Source: Ridgeia piscesae (lineage: Eukaryota > Annelida > Polychaeta > Sabellida > Siboglinidae). Taken from it: a stretch of 64,000 nucleotides of DNA. Under the pieces are notes generated by a model. The model was not told where the DNA came from. It saw only the letters and a list, made by a program, of their open reading frames with translations, and ran no database searches. This document shows positions 1-12,862 of the stretch, piece after piece. Where the stretch lies: assembly GCA_025642075.2 (NCBI GenBank), contig JAODUO010000488.1:62001-126000 (forward strand), read 5' to 3'. The translations under genes were made by a program, and so were the position numbers. The first letter of the stretch is position 1. Every line of letters starts with the position of its first letter.

Positions 1-60
1 AAGTTTCCGAACAGCTCGGCCGACTTGTCAAACGTAACGACGTTCTGCGTGGTTCTTGCT

Positions 61-165
61 CTATAAAGTGCCCTTCATACGTCGGTAGTTCTTGATGTTG
101 CCCAGCACATACAGTGGCACAGCCAGCAAACATCCAACCAGGACGACTCCAGAGACAACCTTCTC
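61..165 (-). CDS. COX8-like exon 2 (membrane helix and stop)
   Basis: 34 codons plus TAG (63-61), after an acceptor reading ttgttacag on the minus strand. It encodes EKVVSGVVLVGCLLAVPLYV and a short basic tail. Bases 1-60 are presumably its 3' UTR; the poly(A) signal must lie outside the window. Confidence 0.7.
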   Translation of the reverse strand, partial: EKVVSGVVLVGCLLAVPLYVLGNIKNYRRMKGTL

Positions 166-920
166 CTGTAACAATACAAAAAAAACAGTTGTATCGCATA
201 TAATATAGACACGATCCTGTTTCATTTTATCCTGTGGCTAGACACAATGACGATTCAAAACAATATTCGTCCTGTGCCATAACAGCATTGAACACCACAC
301 AGGCCTAACTGACCAGTGACATTGTAACCGAGTGGGAACCCAACCGAGTGACCCCTGTCGCGTCCGAACCCCTATCGACTGGCTCTGCACCTAAGCTTAA
401 CCTTAGTACCCATAGACACGTAAATAATAAATTACATATCTACAAGTGTATGAGAACGCAAATAAATCAGAAATGGTGCGATAATATTAAACTCACTAAC
501 ACGACTTGGCTTATGTGCTTAATTTCCGTTGATTATAATACATAATTTAGCAGCCTTCGCTTCGCGTCCCGATACCATGATTTATAATTCACGGTGTAAT
601 TGAAATTAACCAATGCTTCGATTAGCGAAACTAATAAGTCATACCATTAGCTACTGCATTACACCAATTACTATTACAAAGTCAGTTTAGATAAGCGACA
701 ACTAAATATGAATTGAAATCATATACAACACAAGGTCAAACGTGATCAACATGTCAACGGACATCGCAATAACTACCATATCATCGTACAATTTCAGCCA
801 ATTTCTTACCACGAAACTCATCCTAACTCGTGGTGGGCCAGATACTATTGTTGCCCTCTGGACTGCAAGTTGCGAGGCGACGGGAGCCCGCATGATAAGA
901 CCACGCATAATTGCCGACAT
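61..920 (-). CDS. Cytochrome c oxidase subunit 8-like protein (two exons, complete CDS)
   Basis: Two exons on the minus strand, complement(join(61..165,810..920)), encode 71 residues. Splice sites are GT-AG (donor gtaag, acceptor ttacag) in phase 0. The first ~34 residues are rich in Arg, Ala and Ser, lack acidic residues and look like a mitochondrial presequence (MSAIMRGLIMRAP...). The mature part is one hydrophobic helix followed by VLGNIKNYRR. This resembles COX8: a single-span inner-membrane subunit whose helix ends in a W/Y-hydrophobic-L-x-x-hydrophobic-x-x-Y-R pattern. Total length also fits COX8 precursors. The start at 920 was chosen because it has A at -3 and begins the basic presequence; an upstream in-frame start at 1016 would add an acidic stretch. 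COX8 sequences are poorly conserved, so the name is an inference, helped by its head-to-head position next to BTBD7. Another small single-span respiratory subunit is the alternative. Confidence 0.7.
810..920 (-). CDS. COX8-like exon 1 (presequence)
   Basis: 37 codons from ATG at 920 to the GTG codon at 812-810, followed on the minus strand by gtaag. It encodes the basic, acid-free mitochondrial targeting segment. Confidence 0.7.
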
Positions 921-1016
921 CGTGTAGAATTTGTCGATTTCCTCAGCAAGAAAAGGCTTCACGATTCTCCTTCCGTCTGCTACGAAAAAGAATGGCTTCG
1001 AACCAGGCATGCCCAC

Positions 1017-1707
1017 CGCAGCAACGCAATTACCCCGAATGTTACTGGCTCATTGGATCAAATCATTTCACAAAATAACTATTGCGTTTGGTGAGGCAGT
1101 TGATATAATAATTGTAAATATATGTGTATACTATAAGTCATCCTTTACCAAAAAGTCATTGCAGCAGTAGTTTTAATTTTTTTGACATAAAAAAATATAA
1201 ACCAATCAAATGCTTTCTAGCTGGTGCGGTGATCAGGAAGTGTATTCTAAGAAGGAGGATGCGTATTTCTGTTTATTTCTTCTCTCCAGATACGCGCTAA
1301 AGGTAAGTGTTTAGCAGTGGTCATATTCATAAATTTGTGACCAGGAATTGCGTTGTTTATACAGAGAGTTAACCCATACATCAACGGAGCCTGCAGAATG
1401 TGCATTAAATACAGGAAACGGGGCGATAACTAAACGGTGAAATGAAGCCATGATTTCTAGTTGACCGAGTCTTGACTTGACCGACTCACCGAGTCCTGAC
1501 AGACTTGCTGAAACCGACGTTATTGCTAACGGTAACAGGCTCAGTGTCATTTTCATTGTTATGCACATGAACGAACTTCTAGGGAAGTCGGCAGGACATT
1601 TTATTGTTAGCATTGGTGGTATTTAACAGGGGGAGGGGGTCAATGTGGGTCACCATGTCGGCATGTGTCAGTTCATTGCCAATATTGCTGGGATTTTTTT
1701 GAAGATT
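1017..1707. other. Intergenic spacer between divergent COX8-like and BTBD7
   Basis: Holds the presumed 5' region of the COX8-like gene. I see no TATA box at a convincing distance, no coding similarity and no recognisable RNA gene. The rest of the ~2 kb spacer is the foldback element plus the BTBD7 leader. Confidence 0.5.
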
Positions 1708-2474
1708 ATAGTCGAAATGACCCTCTGCCTGAATGCCCCACGACCGGAATGCCCCAAGCCTAGTCGCAATGCACCAAATGCAAAGTCGCAATGCTCCAAC
1801 CGCAAAGTCGCAATGCTCCAACAGTATAGTTGCAATGCACCACTTTTGGTCGGAAAGCCCCGGTGATTTTACTATTGTCAACATGCTAAAGCATTACATT
1901 TTATTATTGTCAAAGCATAACTGAATTTATGTTTTGTCTCTGTATACTTCTCCGTATATGTTTGATCTTTGTGCGATTGTATAACCTATCGTGACAATTA
2001 ATATCGATTACAAATAGTAATTAACAGTCATATAGCAACAGCCTAAAAGGTATCCTGCTCATGCGTCATGATTACATGTTTATATCACTTTAATTGTATA
2101 TATGTTGATTTAATAAAATTATCACTTTTGCATTCAACTTTGCTAAAATATCCAGCAAAGTTGTTAGATTTTACATATACAATGTAGAATGAGCCAATTG
2201 CTACAAGCATTCAACGACGGTCTAACAAAAATATGTTAGTATTATATAAAATATGTTTATATATATAAGTAGTTTAAGTACTACTGGAACGCATAATGTT
2301 TTCCTAAAAACCGACTATCACGAAAGTGGGGCATTCAATCCAAAAGTGGAACATTACGACCACATTGTTCCAAAATGTGGGTGCATTGCAACTTTGTGAT
2401 TAGGGCATTGCGACTAGGCAGTAGGGGCATTGTGACTGGGGCATTCAGGCAGAGGGGCATTCCGACCATATCTC
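1708..2474. mobile_element. Foldback-type non-autonomous DNA transposon (MITE) with long inverted arms
   Basis: Two arms of ~150-165 bp (about 1708-1870 and 2310-2474) are inverted, imperfect copies around ~440 bp of AT-rich filler. Both arms carry ctctgcctgaatgcccca and gcctagtcgcaatgc in mirror order. Each arm is itself built from repeats of a ~17-19 bp motif close to gtcgcaatgcmcc. Long arms made of subrepeats are typical of foldback elements. No transposase is visible, and I could not define a clean target duplication. Confidence 0.6.
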
Positions 2475-2849
2475 TGTTGCTGCTGTATTCCAATGGCAAC
2501 GCAAATACTTAATCAGGGATTCGTTCATGTCATCAAGATGACTTGATGAACGCAAAATGTCAGAAGCTGCCAAACTTCACTACTGGTAAATTTATGCAAC
2601 TGGGTCAAGTAGGGAATACAAAATCATCAGGAGTGTTCTGTTAAACTTCGTAAGCACATGAATTACTCCAAAACAATACAATTAAAAAGTGGTTTAACAA
2701 ATTATTGTTCAAGGAAAAATCAAGACAGTCAAAGCCTTCCAGTATATTTTTAGACAACAAACTATTGTTCAGAACACAGTTATATATTTTGATTGGATTT
2801 TGAATGTTATTATGTTTTTTTTAAACAATAAATGTATATTGTAATGTAA

Positions 2850-2979
2850 AGCTAACAGCTTTTAAAACTGCTGTGTTGTAGCTCCTACATGCCTAGCAAG
2901 TGACCATGTTCACTCTGGACTGCATGCCCATCAGCCGGTTATTCCGATAGACCGTGTCACCTGCTTTGGTGACTGCAAT
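2850..2979 (+). promoter_or_regulatory. BTBD7 leader with candidate 5'-UTR splice acceptor and two uORFs
   Basis: A possible acceptor (gctgtgttgtag, ending at 2880) is preceded by a branch-like ctaac near 2850, so a non-coding first exon may lie upstream. Between it and the start codon are two short upstream ORFs: 2889-2903 (4 codons plus stop) and 2906-2950 (14 codons plus stop). The main ATG at 2980 has A at -3 and G at +4. Confidence 0.4.
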
Positions 2980-4144
2980 ATGGGAACAAATATGTCATCA
3001 TCGGGGGTGGCGTCCGACCGTATGTCGGTGTCACAGCCGCCATCCCGACCAATCAGTTTCGCTGCTCGGTCATCGACACCTTCATTCCTGACAAACGACA
3101 CCGAGAATGTCGTGGTACACAGGGACAAGAAGAAGAAGACATCTAGGTTCGCGACCCTGCGTAAGAAGCTTACGAAAGTTCGCCGGCAGAGTCGCTCACT
3201 TGATCACGCACGCGCCATCCGTGATCTGACATCATCGTGGACAATCCAGGAAACCAGTGCCCTAGTGGAAGAATACGATGCAAGCACTGCATTAAAGGAG
3301 CTGATGTTGCAAGCGAGTTTGGCGAGGCCGCACGCGTCCACCCTGAAGGAAGATCTCTCTGTGCTCTATGACTATAAATACTGCACGGATGTTGACCTCA
3401 TTTACAAGTCTGTATGTTTCCCTGTGCATCGAGCCATTCTGTGTGTGCGCTGTCCATTCTTCCATAGTCTGCTTGCCAGGTATCCGCAGTATGGAGCTCA
3501 GGTACCTGTCAACATTCACACACAAGGCGTCGACGTCAACATGTTCTCGGTTCTGCTCCGTTACTTATACACCGGCGAATTCAACTCAGAAGAGATGAGA
3601 TCGGAAGATCTTGAGATATTGGCTCGACTGGCGGATCAGTTTGGCACACCGAATCCACTAGAGCAAGACCTGAAGACGTTGCTTGAAACGTCTGTGAACA
3701 GCGATGCCCTTCTCATATTCTCATCGGAGTCTGAGATGCATGAAGCATTTACACCAGATAGCGCCACTGGTGAAGTACGGACTCATAAGACACATGAGCT
3801 GCGGTGTCACAAGGCGATCCTGGCAGCGAGGTCACCGTTCTTCCGGAATGTGATATTGCGGCGGGCGCGCTCTGGTGAGGAGCTTACGGAGCACACGCTA
3901 TCGTCACCAACATGTATAATTCTTGACGAGTCAGTCATTCCTCGGCGTTATGCACGTGTGCTGCTCAACGCAATTTACCTGGACACAGTGAATCTCTCCC
4001 TCATCATTCGCAGCAGTGTCAGCTTGTGTAGCCTAAGCGAAGTGCAAGCGATGGTGGCTGGGAAGAGTCACATGACCACCACTGATGAAGCAATGGAGAT
4101 ATACCAGATTGGACAATTTCTCGACTTCCCAGTTTTGTCGCAAG
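2980..4144 (+). CDS. BTBD7: BTBD7 exon 1
   Basis: Residues 1-388 plus one base: myristoylation motif, basic segment, both BTB domains. Ends CAAG before donor gtaagt (phase 1). Confidence 0.95.
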
Positions 4145-7100
4145 GTAAGTGTCTATAATCTAGTTACACCTCATGCCCTCTTACTTGCACTAGTAATGTT
4201 GATATTTCAACATTAAAACAGTACAGTTGCAGGAAATTACTTTAATGGTATTCTTTAAGAATGTTTAACTCGGATATTTATGCTATTTGTAACTAATCCT
4301 GTCAACAGAATTATTTCATGTAATTGTATGTCTTCATTTCATTACAAACATGTTTTATTAATTATTTATGACCCTGGCAACATAAAAAAAATGAATATAC
4401 ATGAGCTCTTACAAAGAATTCCTTTAAAATATAAGTGCTTCCAGTTTTCAGACTGGGGATGGCTAATTGGTGTGTCCACATAACATTCTCTAAGTTTTTA
4501 ATAATTGTCCATGTTGAGCAGACATAGTTTTATGTAGACACCCATAATTTGTATGGGGAAAGCCAGTTATGTCATGTCCATGTAATCATGTTGTACAGTC
4601 GCTTGACCCACATTTTCTCAACTTGTGTTTTTCCACAGTGCGTAATAATAACTTACTACAGTTATGAGTGTTATCAAGTATTTATGTCAAGGCAGATTAT
4701 GAACTTGATACATAGGAACATAAAGTACTAACTAGTACTTAGGCTGTTTTTGGTATCTTGCATCTTCAGATGTTTCTGTATCTTAGATACATCTAGATCA
4801 CCTTTAGTTACTTCACTGCAAGTACATACTGGGTAATCACTACATACTATGACCTGTGAACCATGTCAGGCTCAGAGACATACAAATTACAATCTCAGTG
4901 CAGTAGTAACAATAGCTGTCTAAATACTCTGGTCCTTCCCACGGCTATACATGTTGGGTTTGTTGCTGGGCACAACAAATCAGTGATTTTGTAAAGTTTC
5001 ATAAAAGTCAGTTTTACTAAAAGTCTAGATGATAAATCATTGTGCACAGTTTTTAATGCATATTGAAGAATTAATTTGTGAGTAAAAAAGTACTAGCAGT
5101 GATTGTGGATGTGACAAACTCGTGTCTCTGGTTAAATATGTAGTTGGGCAAAACATTACTTGAACTAGTAAGTTTGTATTAATTAAAGTTGGCACATTCA
5201 GCTAAGATTTCATTTCCCAAAATGTGCTCTTCTGAAACGGGTGAAACCTAACATCAGCCGATATTTAACACACAAAAATGTTATTTGTGATAACTTCGAA
5301 AACAGTAAATTGTAAAAAAAAGTTAAATCTGAACTTCTGCTCAACGTATCTAGCAAGAAGTTCAACCAAGGTACACTGTGGTAATTATGAAAATAACTAT
5401 ATTCTATAAATTATTAGAAAATTATTTCAACCCTTGCCCCACTAATTAAATGAAATGTGATGTTACTTAAATGTCCTAAATGAAACAATTTCAACTGTTT
5501 TAAATTTGTGATGGCTGTTGAACATTTCCTGCATATATGCAAAATATTGTTTTAGTAGTTAAACTAAAAACTACTGTAAAATGTAAATGTCTCAATAAAT
5601 AAAGTTTCATTTTAAATCTCTCTACTAGTGGAATACAAGAAAAATATACACGACTCCATTTCACAATTTTGCAAATTAATACCCACTTCGGAAACTCTGA
5701 AGCAAATCTTGTAATTATCTTGTAGAATGTTTTCAGTACTGTTGCTGGGAAAAAGTTCATACTTCTTCACCACGTTTGTACAGTGCAATTGATTGAGTTC
5801 CGCTGAATGGTGTAGCCAGGAGATTAGATCAACCTCCTCCCCATGACAATATATCATGCCTGAAATGTTCAAAGCCAATGCTGTAGCCTCATATTTTAAA
5901 CATAACTACTGCAGTAATTACTTTGGCTGTTTCGGAAGTCATTTTCACAGAGACCTTGATCAAACATGAAACAAAAGCCAGCTAACCTTGGCATGATTTG
6001 CACTCAGTTTTTCTAAGTTTGGAGTGTTCTGTTGTTAAAGTGGAGTGAGGAATGTGTGTCATTGTACACACTCAATGGTATGCAAGCGTTATATGTAGGA
6101 ATGTGTGTCATTGTACACACACAATGGTATGCAAGCGTTATATGAAATTTTTAAACACCCCAATGGTATGAAGTGTTATATGTAGGAATGTGTGTCATTG
6201 TACACACACAATGGTATGCAAGCGTTATATGTAGGAATGTGTGTCATTGTACACACACAATGGTAGGGTGTTATATGTAGGAATGTGTGTCATTGTACAC
6301 ACACAATGGTATGCAAGTGTTATATGTAGGAATGTGTGTCATTGTACACACACAATGGTATGCAAGTGTTATATGTAGGAATGTGTGTCATTGTACACAC
6401 TCAATGGTATGCAAGTGTTATATGTAGGAATGTGTGTCATTGTACACACACAATGGTATGCAAGTGTTATATGTAGGAATGTGTGTCATTGTACACCCCA
6501 AACAATGGAAAATTTTTCATTGTACCCACCAATGGTATGCAAGCGTTATATGTAGGAATGTGTGTCATTGTACACACACAATGGTATGCAAGCGTTATAT
6601 GTAGGAATGTGTGTCATTGTACACACACAATGGTATGCAAGGTTATATGTAGGAATGTGTGTCATTGTACACACTCAATGGTATGCAAGCGTTATATGTA
6701 GGAATGTGTGTAACACACTCAATGGTATGCAAGCGTTATATGTAGGAATGTGTGTCATTGTACACACTCAATGGTATGCAAGCGTTATATGTAGGAATGT
6801 TTTAACACACTCAATGGTATGCAAGCGTTATATGTAGGAATGTGTGTCATTGTACACACACAATGGTATGCAAGCGTTATATGTAGGAATGTGTGTCATT
6901 GTACACACCAATGGTATGAAGCGTTATATGTAGGAATGTGTGTCATTGTACACACCAATGGTAGGGGTTTTTTTTTCATTGTACACACACAATGGTATGC
7001 AAGCGTTATATGTAGGAATGTGTGTCATTGTACACACACAATGGTATGCAAGCGTTATATGTAGGAATGTGTGTCATTGTACCCACACAATGGTATGCAA

Positions 7101-10100
7101 GCGTTATATGTAGGAATGTGTGTCATTGTACACACACAATGGTATGCAAGCGTTATATGTAGGAATGTGTGTCATTGTACACACACAATGGTATGCAAGC
7201 GTTAATTAGGAAGGGTTTCATTTACAATAAGGGTATCAACTTAATTAGGAATGTTTATTGTACACACTCAAGGGATGCAAGGTTTTGTAGGAATGTGTGT
7301 CATTGAAAATCGGGTTGAATTTTAAGTAGGAATGTTTTCATTGTACACACACAATGGTATGCAAGCGTTATATGTAGGAATGTGTGTCATTGTACACACA
7401 AAGTACAACTTATATTAGGCTGTTTTTGGTATCTTGCATCTTCAGATGTTTCTGTATCTTAGATACATCTAGATCACCTTTAGTTACTTCACTGCAAGTA
7501 CATACTGGGTAATCACTACATACTATGACCTGTGAACCATGTCAGGCTCAGAGACATACAAATTACAATCTCAGTGCAGTAGTAACAATAGCTGTCTAAA
7601 TACTCTGGTCCTTCCCACGGCTATACATGTTGGGTTTGTTGCTGGGCACAACAAATCAGTGATTTTGTAAAGTTTCATAAAAGTCAGTTTTACTAAAAGT
7701 CTAGATGATAAATCATTGTGCACAGTTTTTAATGCATATTGAAGAATTAATTTGTGAGTAAAAAAGTACTAGCAGTGATTGTGGATGTGACAAACTCGTG
7801 TCTCTGGTTAAATATGTAGTTGGGCAAAACATTACTTGAACTAGTAAGTTTGTATTAACTAAAGTTGGCACATTCAGCTAAGATTTCATTTCCCAAAATG
7901 TGCTCTTCTGAAACGGGTGAAACCTAACATCAGCCGATATTTAACACACAAAAATGTTATTTGTGATAACTTCGAAAACAGTAAATTGTAAAAAAAAAGT
8001 TAAATCTGAACTTCTGCTCAACGTATCTAGCAAGAAGTTCAACCAAGGTACACTGTGGTAATTATGAAAATAACTATATTCTATAAATTATTAGAAAATT
8101 ATTTCAACCCTTGCCCCACTAATTAAATGAAATGTGATGTTACTTAAATGTCCTAAATGAAACAATTTCAACTGTTTTAAATTTGTGATGGCTGTTGAAC
8201 ATTTCCTGCATATATGCAAAATATTGTTTTAGTAGTTAAACTAAAAACTACTGTAAAATGTAAATGTCTCAATAAATAAAGTTTCATTTTAAATCTCTAC
8301 TAGTGGAATACAAGAAAAATATACACGACTCCATTTCACAATTTTGCAAATTAATACCCACTTCGGAAACTCTGAAGCAAATCTTGTAATTATCTTGTAG
8401 AATGTTTTCAGTACTGTTGCTGGGAAAAAGTTCATACTTCTTCACCACGTTTGTACAGTGCAATTGATTGAGTTCCGCTGAATGGTGCAGCCAGGAGATT
8501 AGATCAACCTCCTCCCCATGACAATATATCATGCCTGAAATGTTCAAAGCCAATGCTGTAGCCTCATATTTTAAACATAACTACTGCAGTAATTACTTTG
8601 GCTGTTTCGGAAGTCATTTTCACAGAGACCTTGATCAAACATGAAACAAAAGCCAGCTAACCTTGGCATGATTTGCACTCAGTTTTTCTAAGTTTGGAGT
8701 GTTCTGTTGTTAAAGTGGAGTGAGGAATGTGTCATTGTACACACACAATGGTATGCAAGCGTTATATGTAGGAATGTGTGTCATTGTACACACTCAATGG
8801 TATGCAAGTGTTATATGTAGGAATGTGTGTCATTGTACACACACAATGGTATGCAAGTGTTATATGTAGGAATGTGTGTCATTGTACACACTCAATGGTA
8901 TGCAAGGTTATATGTAGGAATGTGTGTCATTGTACACACACAATGGTATGCAAGCGTTATATGTAGGAATGTGTGTCAGTGTACACACTCAATGGTATGC
9001 AAGTGTTATATGTAGGAATGTGTGTCATTGTACACACACAATGGTATGTAAGCATTATATGTAGGAATGTGTGTCATTGTACACACACAATGGTATGCAA
9101 GCGTTATATGTAGGAATGTGTGTCATTGTACACACACAATGGTATGCAAGCGTTATATGTAGGAATGTGTGTCATTGTACACACACAATGGTATGCAAGC
9201 GTTATATGTAGGAATGTGTGTCATTGTACACACACAATGGTATGCAAGCGTTATATGTAGGAATGTGTGTCATTGTACACACTCAATGGTATGCAAGCGT
9301 TATATGTAGGAATGTGTGTCATTGTACACACACAATGGTATGCAAGCGTTATATGTAGGAATGTGTGTCATTGTACACACACAATGGTATGCAAGCGTTA
9401 TATGTAGGAATGTGTGTCATTGTACACACACAATGGTATGCAAGCGTTATATGTAGGAATGTGTGTCATTGTACACACACAATGGTATGCAAGCGTTATA
9501 TGTAGGAATGTGTGTCATTGTACACACACAATGGTATGCAAGCGTTATATGTAGGAATGTGTGTCATTGTACACACTCAATGGTATGCAAGCGTTATATG
9601 TAGGAATGTGTGTCATTGTACACACACAATGGTATGCAAGCGTTATATGTAGGAATGTGTGTCATTGTACACACACAATGGTATGCAAGCGTTATATGTA
9701 GGAATGTGTGTCAGTGTACACACTCAATGGTATGCAAGCGTTATATGTAGGAATGTGTGTCATTGTACACACACAATGGTATGCAAGCGTTATATGTAGG
9801 AATGTGTGTCATTGTACACACCAATGGTATGTAAGCGTTATATGTAGGAATGTGTGTCATTGTACACACCAATGGTATGCAAGCGTTATATGTAGGAATG
9901 TGTGTCATTGTACACACACAATGGTATGAAGTGTTATATGTAGGAATGTGTGTCATTGTACACACACAATGGTATGCAGCGTTATATGTAGGAATGTGTG
10001 TCATTGTACACACACAATGGTATGCAGCGTTATATGTAGGAATGTGTGTCATTGTACACACACAATGGTATGCAAGCGTTATATGTAGGAATGTGTGTCA

Positions 10101-12815
10101 TTGTACACACACAATGGTATGCATAGCGTTATATGTAGGAATGTGTGTCATTGTACACACACAATGGTATGCAAGCGTTATATGTAGGAATGTGTGTCAT
10201 TGTACACACTCAATGGTATGCAAGCGTTATATGTAGGAATGTGTGTCATTGTACACACACAATGGTATGCAAGCGTTATATGTAGGAATGTGTGTCATTG
10301 TACACACACAATGGTATGCAAGCGTTATATGTAGGAATGTGTGTCATTGTACACACACAATGGTATGCAAGCGTTATATGTAGGAATGTGTGTCATTGTA
10401 CACACACAATGGTATGCAAGCGTTATATGTAGGAATGTGTGTCATTGTACACACACAATGGTATGCAAGCGTTATATGTAGGAATGTGTGTCATTGTACA
10501 CACACAATGGTATGCAAGTGTTATATGTAGGAATGTGTGTCATTGTACACACACAATGGTATGCAAGCGTTATATGTAGGAATGTGTGTCATTGTACACA
10601 CACAATGGTATGCAAGCGTTATATGTAGGAATGTGTGTCATTGTACACACACAATGGTATGCAAGCGTTATATGTAGGAATGTGTGTCATTGTACACACA
10701 CAATGGTATGCAAGCGTTATATGTAGGAATGTGTGTCATTGTACACACACAATGGTATGCAAGTGTTATATGTAGGAATGTGTGTCATTGTACACACACA
10801 ATGGTATGCAAGTGTTATATGTAGGAATGTGTGTCATTGTACACACACAATGGTATGCAAGCGTTATATGTAGGAATGTGTGTCATTGTACACACACAAT
10901 GGTATGCAAGCGTTATATGTAGGAATGTGTGTCATTGTACACACACAATGGTATGCAAGCGTTATATGTAATCACGTGCATGTTGCTAGACTTTTTAAAT
11001 TGCCTGTGTGACTCACTACAGTATATATGCTAACAACTATTCACTTAAAACTGGTCGGGTCAAGATTGACCATGATGCTGATTGACAATTCCTGTGTACT
11101 GCCGGGTGATGCACAACTTTTCATCATCATTCATGTATGTTTAGTTGTTGTTCAGTTAAATCATAATTATAAATCATAATTATGATTTTGCAACACCAGC
11201 GTTTTTGGTGAAGTTGTCACTTGTCAACATGTCATTTTACATTAATACTTGAGATAAATGCATACATTTGTAGATTTTAATATTTAACTCAGTGCCCTAC
11301 ATAGAAGTTATTCAGAAGCTTGTTAATAACTAGCTCAGTATGTTATTGTGTTTTGCCTATAGTTTGTAGCAGGTGTAGTTTTTGCCTGCACCAACAGAAC
11401 CGCTGGCTACACCTGGTGGCAGCCTAGGCACTAATACCATCTGGCACCAAGAGCTGAGCACTGGTTAATTAGTGCAGCTGTTTCACTGCTAATGAACCTT
11501 TTGATGACATCTGATGGCAAGCCTTCTGTGCATCACTGAGGCTGTCTACTACAGCAGTCTACCTAGTCCAACAAGACCCTTGTAGTGAAAGCAACAGTCT
11601 GACATGGTCCATGTCACAGCGCTAGATATATACCTGTATGGTTAGTGAAAAAAGACTGCCACCATCTGTGTTTATGATGTCAGCAGTGCATTTTATTCAG
11701 CGTCATGTGATCACTAAAAATATACCCATAATTGGTTGTGACGAAGAAAACATTCAGCGCTTGAGTCTGCATAAAATATTAGTTGTGTTGGTTCGATGCC
11801 AGAATGCCTCGAGAAGAAAGTGCCTTAGACAGGTGCCTGTTTTTGTCATTGCGGTTTCTATTTTCTTTGATATTGTCCATTATCGCTGATACACTGTAGC
11901 AGCATGGAAGTCTGCTTGAAAGGAACTGGTACAGTAAGTGGTGGTGGTGATAAAAAGAATTCTTCAATACCTTCGTCTGTCATCTTTTGCTTATATGAAG
12001 TTATACTTGGAAACTAGTGTGGTGTTATTGAATAATGGCTTGGTGAAGTATGTTGTGGTTACCCCCTAGTGTTATGTACATTGCACAGGGAACACCAGCA
12101 GTTGCTAGGGAGAGTATAAAAATAAAACACTTATCAATTTATCAGTACTTTTTCTCATCTCAGTTACAGATATGTAATATATGTTTCTACGTCATTCTCT
12201 TGAAAAACTAGATCAGTCTGACTTGAATTCAAGCAGCATCAGCCTGGGAGATGTGTGAATCATAAATATAGATTTTTTTTCATTTTTCCATGTTATGATC
12301 TGGGTACAGTATGTCCAGAGGGGCAAATATTCCTTGTCTGTTTGAGACACAGTGTGATCTGGTTGAGACACAGTGTGATCTGGTTGAGACACAGTGTGAT
12401 CTGGTTGAGACACAGTGTGATCTGGTTGTGTGATTGTCAACATTTGTCATTGTCATGTTCATCTTTTTTGTAATTAAAGGATTTCAAATCCTTTACTTAA
12501 GACACATCACAAATAATGTGTCACTTGTAAGTTGTACAACATGATGAGAACTGAGAGGCGACAATTTGAACAAATGACTTAGGTTGAGTACCAATCACTT
12601 TTGTTGGTCTCAGAGTCGAATAAGTTAATTTGCTGGCTACAGCTGTATCAAGTTACATATTTATTATATGGGATGAGTTTCAGATGTGTAGCAGTGAACA
12701 GTAAATACAGGGCAGGTGTAACTTAAAGCACGAATGTCTCCTAGTAAGAAATAAGAACTGTAGATAAATTGCTTCAATCTTCGGGGGAGCATAATAAATT
12801 ATATTCATAGTAAAT

Positions 12816-12862
<47 letters not shown>

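Noticed and set aside
702..1016. Upstream start at 1016 for the COX8-like gene
   Set aside because: It would add an acidic segment (AEEIDKF) before the presequence, and the frame past 810 is intron. ATG at 920 fits a mitochondrial presequence better.
9741..10236. 106- and 128-codon ORFs in the 49-bp array
   Set aside because: Repeat translations on both strands; period follows the DNA unit.
6047..10970. CRISPR-like regular repeats
   Set aside because: Units abut with no unique spacers, and the host is an intron-rich animal genome.
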